From: Planctomycetota bacterium
Lineage (GTDB): Bacteria; Planctomycetota; B15-G4; SIAN01
Reading direction: 5' to 3'
DNA length: 37,048 bases
Assembly (NCBI GenBank): GCA_016872815.1
Contig: VGYY01000005.1
Coordinates: 1-37,048, forward strand
Part shown: one piece after another, positions 16,847-26,560 of the stretch
Layout: every line of letters begins with the position of its first letter
Position numbering within the stretch: the first letter of the stretch is position 1
Made by a program: the position numbers and the translations under genes
Notes under the pieces: model-generated
Told to the model about the DNA's origin: nothing
Seen by the model: the letters and a program-made list of their open reading frames with translations, nothing else
Databases searched by the model: none

Positions 16847-18490
16847 ATGACGATTCGAAGGAAACCGACACCGCGCAGAAGCTCGGCCACATGGAAGTCG
16901 GTGCTCGCCGGTTGCATCGGCGGACTGTGCTGGACGCTGTTCAAGTGCGCCGGCGAATCGCGCCACCAGGCGAGTCACGAGCCATCCGGTTCGGCGCAGG
17001 AAAGCCCGTCGGCGGCGGGCGGCGCGGCGGCTGCCGACCGGGACCTGCGCAACGCGGTCGTCCGCGGCGAGCGTTCCGACACCGGCAGGAGCCGGCCGCT
17101 GATCCTGCTCGGGGCCGACGGGCTCGAGTGGGACCTGCTGCTGCGCTACCTCGCCGACGGCTCGCTGCCGCACTTCGCGGCGCTGGCGCGCGACGGTTTC
17201 GTCGGCACGTTGCGCACGCTGGAGCAGACGCTCTCGCCGCTGATCTGGACCACGGTGGCGACCGGCCGCCAGCCGGAGGAGCACGGCATCCTCGGCTTCT
17301 CCTACCGCGGCCACGACGACCAGCCGCACCTCTTCCTCAGTCTCCATCGCCAGAGCAAGGCGCTGTGGAACCTGCACGACGAGGCGGGCCTGTCGACCGA
17401 GGTGATCGGCTGGTGGTGCACCTTCCCGGTCGAGCCGATCCGCGGCGGCATGGTGGCGCAGACCTCGACGCGGGCGCAGGCGCGGATCGAGGACGGCACG
17501 GTGATCTGGAAGGGCAGCGTGCTGCCCGGCCTGCCGCATCAGGTGTGGCCGGAGGAGCGCCTCGCCATGATGGACGCGCACGCGCGCGCGCTGGCCGATG
17601 CGATCGCCGACGGCCGCGATCCGGTCACGCTCCGCTTCGGGCCGCCGCCGCCGAAGGAGCGCCGCCTGCCGAACCAGCTCTACGGCGCGCTGCAGCAGAG
17701 CCACTACGCCGACCTGCTGTTCCGCGCGGCGGCGACCGATGTCCTCGCCGCCGCCGCGGCGGGGGCGGGGCTGCCCGACGCGCTGCTGCTCTACCTCGGC
17801 AGCGTCGACGTCGCCTCGCACATGTTCTGGCGCTACCTCGAGCCCGATCGCTACGACCATCCGCCGACCGCCGCCGACATCGAGCGCTTCGGCGCGACGA
17901 TCCGATCCGCCTACCAGTTCATCGACGAGACGATCGGCGAGCTGCGTCAGCGCGCGCCCGAAGCCGATTTCCTGCTGGTCTCCGACCACGGCTTCCACGC
18001 GGTCGCGGTGAAGGAGCAGTTCCCCGACGATCGCGTCGGCCGCGCCGACTCGGGCAACCACCAGGATGCGCCGCCGGGCGTGCTGATGGCCGCGGGGCCG
18101 GGCTTCCGCAAGCAGCCGCTGCCGGCCGGCGCTTCGCGCGCGCAACTGAAGGAGGCCGGCAGCGTCGAGGATCTGCTGCCGACGCTGCTGGTGCGGGCGG
18201 GGTTGCCGTACGCCCATGACGGCGCCGGCCGGCCGCTGCGCAATCTGCTGGCGCCCGCGCTGCTCGACGGGCGGCCGATCCGCTCGGTGCCGACCCACGA
18301 CGATCCGGACTGGCGCGCGCGGCGCGCCGAACTGCTGCGGCGGATCCCCGAGTTCGAGCGCAACTTCGACGCCGCGCTGCGGGCGCTCGACGGCGCCAAC
18401 CTCGATCTGCTGCGCGCGCTCGGCTACGCCGGCGCCGGGATCGACGACGAAGCGGCCGCGACGGCGGAACCGGCAGGCGGCGGGAAGTGA
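16847..18490 (+). CDS. Alkaline phosphatase superfamily protein (type I phosphodiesterase / nucleotide pyrophosphatase)
   Basis: PLILLGADGLEWDLLLRYLADGSLPHFAALARDG...SPLIWTTVATGRQPEEHGILGF...LLLYLGSVDVASHMFWRYLEPDRY...DFLLVSDHGFH metal-site motifs. Confidence 0.87.
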   Translation: MTIRRKPTPRRSSATWKSVLAGCIGGLCWTLFKCAGESRHQASHEPSGSAQESPSAAGGAAAADRDLRNAVVRGERSDTGRSRPLILLGADGLEWDLLLRYLADGSLPHFAALARDGFVGTLRTLEQTLSPLIWTTVATGRQPEEHGILGFSYRGHDDQPHLFLSLHRQSKALWNLHDEAGLSTEVIGWWCTFPVEPIRGGMVAQTSTRAQARIEDGTVIWKGSVLPGLPHQVWPEERLAMMDAHARALADAIADGRDPVTLRFGPPPPKERRLPNQLYGALQQSHYADLLFRAAATDVLAAAAAGAGLPDALLLYLGSVDVASHMFWRYLEPDRYDHPPTAADIERFGATIRSAYQFIDETIGELRQRAPEADFLLVSDHGFHAVAVKEQFPDDRVGRADSGNHQDAPPGVLMAAGPGFRKQPLPAGASRAQLKEAGSVEDLLPTLLVRAGLPYAHDGAGRPLRNLLAPALLDGRPIRSVPTHDDPDWRARRAELLRRIPEFERNFDAALRALDGANLDLLRALGYAGAGIDDEAAATAEPAGGGK

Positions 18491-19428
18491 GCGAACCCGG
18501 CGGCGGATGGGGTGCGGGCGCCGGCGGCGCGGCGCTGGCGGCCGCGGCGTCATGGGCGGTGGCGACCACCCTGATGAAGGGGGCGATCGTGCGCGCCGGG
18601 CCGCGCGCGATGAACCTCTTCCGGCTCTGCATCGCGACGCTGCTGTTCTGGGGCGCGACGCTCCTGCTCGATGGCGCCGCGGCGGCGCGCGCGATCGCCT
18701 CGCACGAGGGGCTGGCGCTGCTCGGCTCGGGGGTGATCGGCCTCGCGCTCGGCGACGTGCTCCTGTTCACCGCGATGCGGCGCCTCGGGGCGCAACCGGC
18801 GGTGGCGCTGAACCAGCTGTCGCCGATCTGGTCGGCGCTGTCCGGGTTCCTGCTCGGCAGCGAGGCGCTGCGCGCGCGCGACCTCGGCGGCATCGCGCTG
18901 GTGCTCGGCGGCGTGCTGCTGGTGATCTTCGGCCGTGCCGCGCCGAAGGTGGCCACGGCGGAGGCCATGCCGGCCGCCGCCGCTGCGCGCCGGCTGCGGC
19001 GGAGCGGCGTCCTCGCCGGCATCGGCTCGTCGCTCTGCAACGCCGCCGCCGGGATGATCACCCACCACGCGATCGTCGCGGTCGGCGTGCTGCCCGGCTC
19101 GACGCTGCGGATGACCGGCGGCGCGGTCGCGCTGCTGCTGGCGACGCTGCTCGCCGGGCGCGCCGCCGCCGACCTCGCGCCGCTGCGCGAGGCGCCGCGC
19201 CGCGGCCGCGAGCTGCTCGCCGTGCTGATCGGCACCTTCCTCGGCGTCTTCCTGCAGCAGCAGGCCTACGCCGGCCTCGACGCCAGCATCGCGCTCTGCC
19301 TGCTCTCGACCACGCCGCTCTTCCTGCTGCCGATGGCCGTCACCCTCCTCGGCGAGCGCTACCGCTGGTGGGCGTGGCTCGGGACGCTGCTGGCGACGGC
19401 GGGGGTGCCGTTGCTGCGGGTCGGCTAG
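18487..19428 (+). CDS. DMT/EamA family transporter
   Basis: About ten hydrophobic helices in two halves; ALGDVLLFTAMRRLGAQPAVALNQLSPIWSALSGFLLGSEALRARDLGGIALVLGGVLLV; GTGA overlap with the upstream gene. Confidence 0.88.
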   Translation: MSEPGGGWGAGAGGAALAAAASWAVATTLMKGAIVRAGPRAMNLFRLCIATLLFWGATLLLDGAAAARAIASHEGLALLGSGVIGLALGDVLLFTAMRRLGAQPAVALNQLSPIWSALSGFLLGSEALRARDLGGIALVLGGVLLVIFGRAAPKVATAEAMPAAAAARRLRRSGVLAGIGSSLCNAAAGMITHHAIVAVGVLPGSTLRMTGGAVALLLATLLAGRAAADLAPLREAPRRGRELLAVLIGTFLGVFLQQQAYAGLDASIALCLLSTTPLFLLPMAVTLLGERYRWWAWLGTLLATAGVPLLRVG

Positions 19429-19518
19429 CAGCGGCGCCGGCGCCGGCGGCAGCGCGCCCGAATTCCGGGATCGCCGCGCTCGCAGTAGCTTGCCGCGCGT
19501 CATTACGGAGGAGGCTCG

Positions 19519-20691
19519 ATGGACTCGTTCGACGCGACTGCGGCCGATCGCTTCACCTTCGGACTCTGGACGGTCGGCAACCCGGGGCGCGACCCGTTCG
19601 GCGAGCCGGTGCGCGCGCGGCTCTCGCCGGTCGAGATCGTGGCGAAGCTCGCGGAGTGCGGTGCGCACGGCGTGAATCTCCACGACGACGACCTCGTGCC
19701 GCCCGGATCGAGCGCCGCGCAGCGCGATGCCATCGTCGCCGGGTTCAAGCGGGCGCTCGCCGACCACGGGCTGGTCGTGCCGATGGCGACGACCAACCTC
19801 TTCTCCCACCCGATCTTCAAGGACGGCGCGTTCACGGCGAACGATCCGGCGGTGCGCGCCTTCGCGCTGCAGAAGACCATGCGGGCGATGGAGCTCGGCG
19901 TCGAGCTCGGCGCGCGGATCTTCGTCTTCTGGGGCGGACGCGAGGGGTGCGAGGCCGATGCGTGCCGCGATCCGCGCACGGCGATCGCCCGCATGCGCGA
20001 CGCGCTCGACTGGCTCTGCGAGTGGACGCACGATCAGGGCTTCGAGCTGCGCTTCGCGCTCGAGGCCAAGCCGAACGAGCCGCGCGGCGACCTCTATCTG
20101 CCGACCACCGGCCACATGCTCCACTTCATCTCGACGCTGGCGCATCCGGAGCGGGTCGGCGTCAATCCCGAGGTGGCGCACGAGACGATGGCCGGCCTCT
20201 CGTTCGTCCACGCCGTCGCGCAGGCGATGGAGGCGGGGAAGCTCTTCCACATCGACCTGAACGCGCAGCGGATCGGCCGCTTCGACCAGGACCTGCGCTT
20301 CGGCTCGGAGGATCTGCGCCAGGCGTTCCTGCTGGTGCGGCTGCTCGAAGGCACCGCGGGCGGCCCGAAGTACCACGGCCCGCTCCACTTCGACGCCCAC
20401 GCCTACCGCACCGAGGACGACGGCGGCGTCTGGGAGTTCGCGCGCGGCTGCATGCGGACCTACAAGATCCTGGCGGCGCGCGCGCGCGCGTTCGACGCCG
20501 ACCGCGAGGTCAAGGAGCTGATCGCCGAGCAGCCCAGCAGGGAGCTCGATCCGCTGCTCGGCCGCTACAACAAGCAGAATGCGGCACGGCTGCGCGCCCT
20601 CGACCTCGACGCCGCCGCGACGGCGCGACGCGGGTTGCGCTACGAGCGGCTCGATCAGCTGATGATCGAGCATCTGCTCGGCGCGCGCTGA
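19519..20691 (+). CDS. xylA: Xylose isomerase (actinobacterial-type)
   Basis: [23 protein letters not shown]...[18 protein letters not shown]...[29 protein letters not shown]...[11 protein letters not shown]...[23 protein letters not shown]...[19 protein letters not shown]...[17 protein letters not shown]. Confidence 0.95.
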   Translation: MDSFDATAADRFTFGLWTVGNPGRDPFGEPVRARLSPVEIVAKLAECGAHGVNLHDDDLVPPGSSAAQRDAIVAGFKRALADHGLVVPMATTNLFSHPIFKDGAFTANDPAVRAFALQKTMRAMELGVELGARIFVFWGGREGCEADACRDPRTAIARMRDALDWLCEWTHDQGFELRFALEAKPNEPRGDLYLPTTGHMLHFISTLAHPERVGVNPEVAHETMAGLSFVHAVAQAMEAGKLFHIDLNAQRIGRFDQDLRFGSEDLRQAFLLVRLLEGTAGGPKYHGPLHFDAHAYRTEDDGGVWEFARGCMRTYKILAARARAFDADREVKELIAEQPSRELDPLLGRYNKQNAARLRALDLDAAATARRGLRYERLDQLMIEHLLGAR

Positions 20692-20695
20692 CGCG

Positions 20696-22213
20696 ATGAC
20701 GCAGGCGATCCGCCGCCTCTTCCTCGGGTTCGACGTCGGCACGCAGGGCGCGAAGGGGATCGTCATCGACGGCGAGCGCGGCGTCGTCGTCGCGCGCGCG
20801 GCGCGCTCGTACGGCCTGATCGCCGGGCTCCCGCCCGGCGCGGCGGAACAGCATCCCGACACCTGGGCGACCGCGCTGCGCGAACTCGCGGCGGAGCTGT
20901 TCGCGCTGCCGGGCGTCGACGCCGCCCTGCTCGCGGCGATCGGCGTCTCGGGACAGCAGCACGGCTGCGTGGTGCTCGACGAATGCGGCGCCGTCGTGCG
21001 TCCGGCCAAGCTCTGGTGCGACACGTCGACGGCGGCGGAGGCGCGCGAGCTCGCGACGCGGCTCGGCCGTCCGCTGCCGACCGGATACACCGCCTCGAAG
21101 CTGCTCTGGCTCGCCCGCCACGAACCCGACCGCTTCGCGCGCGTGCGCCGGGTCCTGCTGCCGCACGACTGGGTCAACTTCCGGTTGACGGGCCGCGCGA
21201 CGATGGAGGCGGGCGACGCGTCCGGAACCGGGCTGTTCGATCCGGTCGCCCGCCAGTTCGATCGCGCGGCGCTCGCCGCGGTCGATCCGCGGCTCGCGGC
21301 GATGGTGCCGCCGCTGGTCGAGGCGGGAGCGGCGGCCGGCACGCTCACGGACGAGGGGGCAAGCTGGCTCGGGCTGCCGCGATCGGCGGTCGGCGCGCAG
21401 GTCGCGGCCGGCGGCGGCGACAACATGATGAGCGCGATCGGCAGCGGCGCGACCCGCAGCGGCGTCGCCGTGCTGAGCCTCGGCACCTCGGCGACGCTCT
21501 TCACCCGCAGCGAGCGCGCGATCGTCGATCCGGGCGGAGCCATCGCTCCCTTCTGCGATTCGACCGGCGCGTGGCTGCCGCTGCTCTGCGTGATGAACGC
21601 GACCGGGGTGCTGGAGGAGGTGCGCGCCGCGTTCGGCGGCGACCTGGCGACGCTGACCGACGAGGCGGAGCGGGTCGAGCCGGGTTGCGGCGGACTGACC
21701 TTCCTCCCGTTCCTGAACGGCGAGCGCGTCCCCGACCTGCCGCACGCGAGCGGCGCGCTGCTCGGCCTGCGGCCCGGTTCGCTGCAGCGCGGCCGCCTCT
21801 TCCGTGCGGCGCTCGAAGGCGTCGCGGTGAACCTCGCCTGGGGCGCCGCGCGGATGCGGGCACTCGGGATCGCGCTCGACTCGATCCGGCTGGTCGGCGG
21901 CGGCGCGCGCAACCGCCTCTGGCGGCAACTCCTCGCCGATGCGCTCGCGGCGCCGGTCCAGCCGCTGGCCGAGGCGGAGTCGGCCGCGCTCGGTGCGGCG
22001 CTTCAGGCGCTCTGGAGCTGGCGCCGCGCGCGCGGCGAGAACGTGGGCGCCGACGCCGTGGCCGCGCCCTGGATCCGCTTCGAGGGCGAGCCGATCGTTC
22101 CGCGCGCCGACGGCGTGGCGCACTTCGCGCAGCGGCTCGCGCCGTTCCAGCAGGCGTGCACCCGGCTGTTCGGGGCCGCGCCGCACACCGCCGCGACGCC
22201 GTCGCCGGAGTGA
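20696..22213 (+). CDS. xylB: Xylulokinase (FGGY family)
   Basis: LFLGFDVGTQGAKGIVID, IGVSGQQHGCVVLD, LPTGYTASKLLWLARHEPDRFARVRRVLLPHDWVNFRLTG, DASGTGLFDP, LPFLNGERVPDLPHASGALLGL; 4 nt after xylA. Confidence 0.92.
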   Translation: MTQAIRRLFLGFDVGTQGAKGIVIDGERGVVVARAARSYGLIAGLPPGAAEQHPDTWATALRELAAELFALPGVDAALLAAIGVSGQQHGCVVLDECGAVVRPAKLWCDTSTAAEARELATRLGRPLPTGYTASKLLWLARHEPDRFARVRRVLLPHDWVNFRLTGRATMEAGDASGTGLFDPVARQFDRAALAAVDPRLAAMVPPLVEAGAAAGTLTDEGASWLGLPRSAVGAQVAAGGGDNMMSAIGSGATRSGVAVLSLGTSATLFTRSERAIVDPGGAIAPFCDSTGAWLPLLCVMNATGVLEEVRAAFGGDLATLTDEAERVEPGCGGLTFLPFLNGERVPDLPHASGALLGLRPGSLQRGRLFRAALEGVAVNLAWGAARMRALGIALDSIRLVGGGARNRLWRQLLADALAAPVQPLAEAESAALGAALQALWSWRRARGENVGADAVAAPWIRFEGEPIVPRADGVAHFAQRLAPFQQACTRLFGAAPHTAATPSPE

Positions 22214-22228
22214 GCGCGCGCTCACTCC
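22207..22228. terminator. 22-bp perfect palindrome containing both convergent stop codons
   Basis: ggagtgagcgcgcgctcactcc is self-complementary over its full length; it contains the xylB TGA (22211-22213) and the minus-strand hydrolase TGA (22222-22224). Confidence 0.6.
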
Positions 22229-23283
22229 TTCGGCGGTGACTTGTCGGGCGCGACCGCGCGCAGCGCCGCGGCGAGCGCCTTCGGGTCGATCTTGTCCTGC
22301 AGGATGGTCTTCACCTTGCCCGCCGCGTCATGGACGACGACCGCGGGCGTCGCCTTGAGGCCCGCCTTGGCGAAACCCTCGGCGTCGGCGTCGCGATCGA
22401 CCTTCGCCGCGGCGAGCTGCTGGCCGTAGTGCTGGACCAGCCGATGGCGCGTCGCCTGGTTCTGGAACGCCTTCGCTTTCTCGTTCTTCAGGTCGCCGGA
22501 CGAGGAGTACCACCAGACGAACGAGCCGGCCTTCGCCGGTCCGGCAGCGGCCGCGTCGAGCGCCGCCTGGGGTGACGCCTGCCACTCGAACGCCGCGCAC
22601 TTGCCGGGCACGTAGCGCCCCTCCTGCACCTCGAGCCACCACGAGAGGTAGGGCACGAGCTTCTCGGGCCAGGCGTGGCCGAGCCCCGGCTGGAGGCGGC
22701 ACTCGACCGATTGCACCTTCTCGTCGAGCAGTGCGACCGTCTTCTCGGCCGCGTCGCGATTCGCGTCGTCGCTGCCGGCGAGGGCGAGCACGCCCATCTC
22801 CTTCTTCGCGTGCCGCGGGACGCTGCCGCCCTGGAAGCCCGCCGCGACCCAGCACGCGCTCTGCACGCGCAGCGCCTCGTCGAAGGCGAGCGGCGCCAGG
22901 TTCCAGCCGCCGTTCGAGAACCCGATCACGTGGAGGCGCCGTTCGCCGACGCGGAGCCGCTGCTTCAGGTCGGCCGTCATCCGGCGGACCGCCGCGACGT
23001 CGGCCGCGTTCCAGCCCAACCCGGTCGACTTCGGCGCGAGCACGACGAAGTCCTCCTTGCACAGGTGCAGCAGCGAGCGCGCCATCCCGTCGTCGCTGCC
23101 GCCGTTGCCGTGCAGGATCACGACCAGCGAGCGCTCCTTCGCGGCGTCGAAGCCGCCCGGCATCACCAGCGTGCACTTCAGCCCCTCGAGCTGCTGCGTC
23201 GACTCGCCCGCCGGGAATGGCGCCGCCTGCGGCGCCACGACGAGGCAGCCCTGCAGCGCGGCGCCGGCCAGCCATGCCCCCAT
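22222..23283 (-). CDS. Alpha/beta hydrolase (esterase/DLH-like) with C-terminal thioredoxin-like region
   Basis: SLVVILHGNGGSDDGMARSLLHLCKEDFVVLAPKS...LHVIGFSNGGWNLAPLAF (GxSxGG nucleophile elbow); C-terminus SFVWWYSSSGDLKNEKAKAFQNQ...DAEGFAKAGLKATPAVVVHDAAGKVKTILQD. Confidence 0.8.
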   Translation of the reverse strand: MGAWLAGAALQGCLVVAPQAAPFPAGESTQQLEGLKCTLVMPGGFDAAKERSLVVILHGNGGSDDGMARSLLHLCKEDFVVLAPKSTGLGWNAADVAAVRRMTADLKQRLRVGERRLHVIGFSNGGWNLAPLAFDEALRVQSACWVAAGFQGGSVPRHAKKEMGVLALAGSDDANRDAAEKTVALLDEKVQSVECRLQPGLGHAWPEKLVPYLSWWLEVQEGRYVPGKCAAFEWQASPQAALDAAAAGPAKAGSFVWWYSSSGDLKNEKAKAFQNQATRHRLVQHYGQQLAAAKVDRDADAEGFAKAGLKATPAVVVHDAAGKVKTILQDKIDPKALAAALRAVAPDKSPPKE

Positions 23284-23414
23284 CGCTCGCTCCTCGGCGC
23301 CCGCGCGCGAAGTCGAGCGCGGCCGGGCGGGCGCGATGGTAGGCACCGTCGGGTTGACTTCGCGCCGGGCCCGGACAGGATGCGCTCGCGACCGGTCCCT
23401 CGGAGAGAGCTCGC

Positions 23415-24467
23415 ATGGGCGCATCCGCATCCTCCCGCCGCGATTTCCTGCGACAGACCGCCGCGACGACGGCGGCGTTCTCGTTCGGCGCGTTCGGTTC
23501 GAGCGAGCGGCTGCGCGCGCAGCAGGGGCCGGCGGCTGCGAGTTCCGGCCTCGCCAAGCGGCGCTTCGGCAAGACCGGGATGGACGTCACGCCGCTCGGG
23601 TTCGGCGGCGCCGAGATCGGGTTCGAGCACACCGATCAGGCGACCGTCTCGAAGCTGCTCAACACCGCGCTCGACGCCGGCCTGAACGTCGTCGACACCG
23701 CCGAGTGCTACGTCGAGTCGGAGGCGCTGATCGGCGCGGCCGTCGGCCATCGGCGCAAGGAGTTCTTCCTCTTCACCAAGTGCGGCCACTGGGTCGAGGG
23801 CGACGGCGCGTCCGGCTGGTCGAAGGCGGAGCTGCTGCGCTCGATCGAACGGAGCCTCGGCCGGCTGAAGACCGACGCGGTCGACCTCGTGCAGCTCCAC
23901 TCCTGCTCGCTCGAGGTGCTGAAGAAGGGCGAGTGCATCGAGGCGCTCGAACTGGCGAAGCAGCAGGGCAAGACGCGCTTCATCGGCTACAGCGGCGACT
24001 CCGCGGCGGCGCGCTACGCGGTCGAGTGCGGACGGTTCGACGCGCTGCAGACGTCGATCAACGTCTGCGACCAGGAGTCGATCGAGCTGACGCTTCCGCT
24101 CGCCGCCGAGAAGGGGATGGGCATCGTCGCGAAACGCCCGATCGCGAACGTCGTCTGGCGCCACGACGCGGCGCCGGCCAACGGCTACCACCTCGAGTAC
24201 TGGAAGCGCCTGCAGGAACTGCGCTACGACTTCGCCATGGGCGACGCGCGCAAGCGGGAGGACGCGGACGGCCCCGTCGGCGTCGCGCTGCGCTTCACCG
24301 CCATGCAGCCCGGAGTCGGCGTCCTGATCGTCGGCACGACCAAGCCTGAGCGGTGGAAGCAGAACGCCGGGCTCCTGCAGCCCGGCCCGCTTCCCGAAGC
24401 GCTCGCCCGTTCGATCCGCGCCCGCTGGAAGGAGGTCGCGCGCAGCGACTGGACCGGGCAGACGTAG
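23415..24467 (+). CDS. Aldo/keto reductase with Tat signal peptide
   Basis: SASSRRDFLRQTAATTAAFSFGAFG twin-arginine signal; LAKRRFGKTGMDVTPLGFGGAEIGFEHTDQATVSKLLNTALDAGLNVVDTAECY...LGRLKTDAVDLVQLHSC...KTRFIGYSGDSAAARYAVE. Confidence 0.92.
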   Translation: MGASASSRRDFLRQTAATTAAFSFGAFGSSERLRAQQGPAAASSGLAKRRFGKTGMDVTPLGFGGAEIGFEHTDQATVSKLLNTALDAGLNVVDTAECYVESEALIGAAVGHRRKEFFLFTKCGHWVEGDGASGWSKAELLRSIERSLGRLKTDAVDLVQLHSCSLEVLKKGECIEALELAKQQGKTRFIGYSGDSAAARYAVECGRFDALQTSINVCDQESIELTLPLAAEKGMGIVAKRPIANVVWRHDAAPANGYHLEYWKRLQELRYDFAMGDARKREDADGPVGVALRFTAMQPGVGVLIVGTTKPERWKQNAGLLQPGPLPEALARSIRARWKEVARSDWTGQT

Positions 24468-24622
24468 GCGCGCGCCGGCGGTCGCTCACCGCGCCGGCGT
24501 GCTCACCCGCCGTCGGCGCGTCGCCGCGCCCCCTTCCTCCGGCGCGGCGGGCCCGGCATCCTGCCGCCTCCATCGCGGCGGTGCGCCATGGACTGGCGCG
24601 GGCAGGAGCGCAGGCGAGGGCG

Positions 24623-26560
24623 ATGGTGCGACGACGATTCGGCGAGGCGCTGCTCTTGGTGTCGGCGCTGTTCGGCTGCGCGTTCGAGGAGTCGGTGCCG
24701 CTGCGCGCGGACGCGGCGGCGCGCGGCGGCGAGGAGCGACCCATGGCGCACGACATCCACTCGTTCGCGCGACCGGAAGAGGCGCGGGTGCGGCGGCTCG
24801 AGCTCGACTTGACGGTCGACTTCGCGACGAAGCGGCTGAGCGGGCGCGCGAGCCTCCTGGTCGCGGCGCAGGCCGGCGCGAAGCAGCTGCTGCTCGACAC
24901 GCGCGATCTCGAGATCCGCGGCGTCCGCGGCGACGCGCCGCTCGCGCACGCGCTCGGGCCGGTGCAGGGCGACTTCGGCCAGGCGCTGACGATCGAGCTG
25001 CCGGCGGCGCCGGCGGGCGCCGCCGCGCGCGAACTCTGGATCCACGTCGACTATGCGACGAGCCCGGCCGCGGCGGCGGTGCAGTGGCTGGCGCCGGCGC
25101 AGACCGCCGGCGGCAAGTCGCCGTTCCTCTTCACCCAGTCACAGGCGATCCTCGCCCGCACGTGGGTGCCGTGCCAGGACTCGCCCGGCGTCCGCATGAC
25201 CTACGGCGCCCGGATCAAGGTGAACTCGCCGGCGGGCGGGCCGCCGCTGCTGGCGGTGATGTCGGCGGCCGGCAACCCCGAGCGCGCCAGCCCGGACGGC
25301 ACCTACACCTTCGACATGCCGCAGCCGATCCCGAGCTACCTGCTGGCGCTGGCGGTCGGCGACCTCGCCTTCCGGTCGCTCGGCCCGCGCAGCGGTGTCT
25401 ACGCCGAGCCTTCGGTCGTCGCGCGTGCCGCCGACGAGTTCGTCGACCTCGAGTCGATGATCGCCGCCGCGGAGCAGCTCTACGGCCCCTATCGCTGGGG
25501 CCGCTACGACGTGCTGGTCCTGCCGCCGAGCTTCCCGTTCGGCGGCATGGAGAACCCGCGCCTGACCTTCGCGACGCCGACCATCCTGGCGGGCGACCGC
25601 TCGCTGGTCTCGCTCGTCGCCCACGAGCTGGCGCACAGCTGGTCGGGCAACCTGGTCACCAACGCGACCTGGAACGACTTCTGGCTCAACGAGGGGTTCA
25701 CCGTCTACTTCGAGCACCGCATCATGGAGGCGGTCTACGGCGACGAGTTCGACGAGGCGCTCGCCGTGCTGGGCCTCGCCGACCTCGAGCACACGATCGC
25801 CGAGCTCACCGCCGGCGGGCAGGCGCGCGATACCTGGCTCCGTCTCGACCTCGCCGGCCGCAATCCCGACGACGGCGTGACCGAGGTCGCCTACCAGAAG
25901 GGGGCGCGCTTCCTGCAGGCGATCGAGCAGGCGGTCGGGCGGGCGAAGTTCGACCGCTTCCTGCGCGCCTGGTTCGACGGCAACGCCTTCGAGAGCCGCA
26001 CCACTGACGACTTCCTCGCCTTCCTGCGGCGCGAGCTGCTGGCCGGGCAGCCGGCGCTCGAGGCGTCGCTCCGCATCGGCGAGTGGGTCGACGGCCCGGG
26101 GCTGCCCACGAACTGCCCGCGGGCGACGTCGCGCGCGCTCGAGAAGGCGGCAGCGGAGATGGCGCGATTCAAGGGCGGCGCGGCGGCGGCGGCGCTCGAC
26201 GTGAAGGGGTTCACCACGCAGCAGTGGCAGCAATTCCTGCGCGCGCTGCCGGCGGGGACGAGCGGCGCGCGGCTCGCGGAGCTCGACGCGGCGTTCGGGC
26301 TGTCGAACCGCGGCAACTCCGAGGTGCTGTTCCAGTGGCTCGAGCGGTGCGTCGCGCTGCGGCATGAGGCGGCGCTGCCGGCGCTGGAGCGCTTCCTCAC
26401 CGCGCAGGGGCGGCGCAAGTTCCTGAAGCCGCTCTACCAGGAGCTGGCGAAGAGCAGCTGGGGCAAGCCGATCGCGATGCGGATCTACGCCAAGGCGCGG
26501 CCGGGCTACCACGCGGTCTCGACCGCGACGATCGACGGGATCCTGAAGTGGGGGAAGTGA
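24623..26560 (+). CDS. M1 family (leukotriene A4 hydrolase-like) zinc aminopeptidase, predicted lipoprotein
   Basis: GGMENPRLTF; HELAHSWSGNLVTNATWNDFWLNEGF (HExxH-X18-E); lipobox LLVSALFGC after ATG 24623. Confidence 0.92.
   Translation: MVRRRFGEALLLVSALFGCAFEESVPLRADAAARGGEERPMAHDIHSFARPEEARVRRLELDLTVDFATKRLSGRASLLVAAQAGAKQLLLDTRDLEIRGVRGDAPLAHALGPVQGDFGQALTIELPAAPAGAAARELWIHVDYATSPAAAAVQWLAPAQTAGGKSPFLFTQSQAILARTWVPCQDSPGVRMTYGARIKVNSPAGGPPLLAVMSAAGNPERASPDGTYTFDMPQPIPSYLLALAVGDLAFRSLGPRSGVYAEPSVVARAADEFVDLESMIAAAEQLYGPYRWGRYDVLVLPPSFPFGGMENPRLTFATPTILAGDRSLVSLVAHELAHSWSGNLVTNATWNDFWLNEGFTVYFEHRIMEAVYGDEFDEALAVLGLADLEHTIAELTAGGQARDTWLRLDLAGRNPDDGVTEVAYQKGARFLQAIEQAVGRAKFDRFLRAWFDGNAFESRTTDDFLAFLRRELLAGQPALEASLRIGEWVDGPGLPTNCPRATSRALEKAAAEMARFKGGAAAAALDVKGFTTQQWQQFLRALPAGTSGARLAELDAAFGLSNRGNSEVLFQWLERCVALRHEAALPALERFLTAQGRRKFLKPLYQELAKSSWGKPIAMRIYAKARPGYHAVSTATIDGILKWGK

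Noticed and set aside
19436-19447. gccggcgccggc palindrome after the DMT transporter gene
   Set aside because: Short GC-only palindromes are expected by chance at this composition; no supporting T-tract.
18550-21912. 1120-aa minus-strand ORF opposite the DMT transporter, xylA and xylB
   Set aside because: Arg/Ala/Ser-rich, low-complexity translation opposite clearly coding genes; a typical GC-rich mirror ORF.
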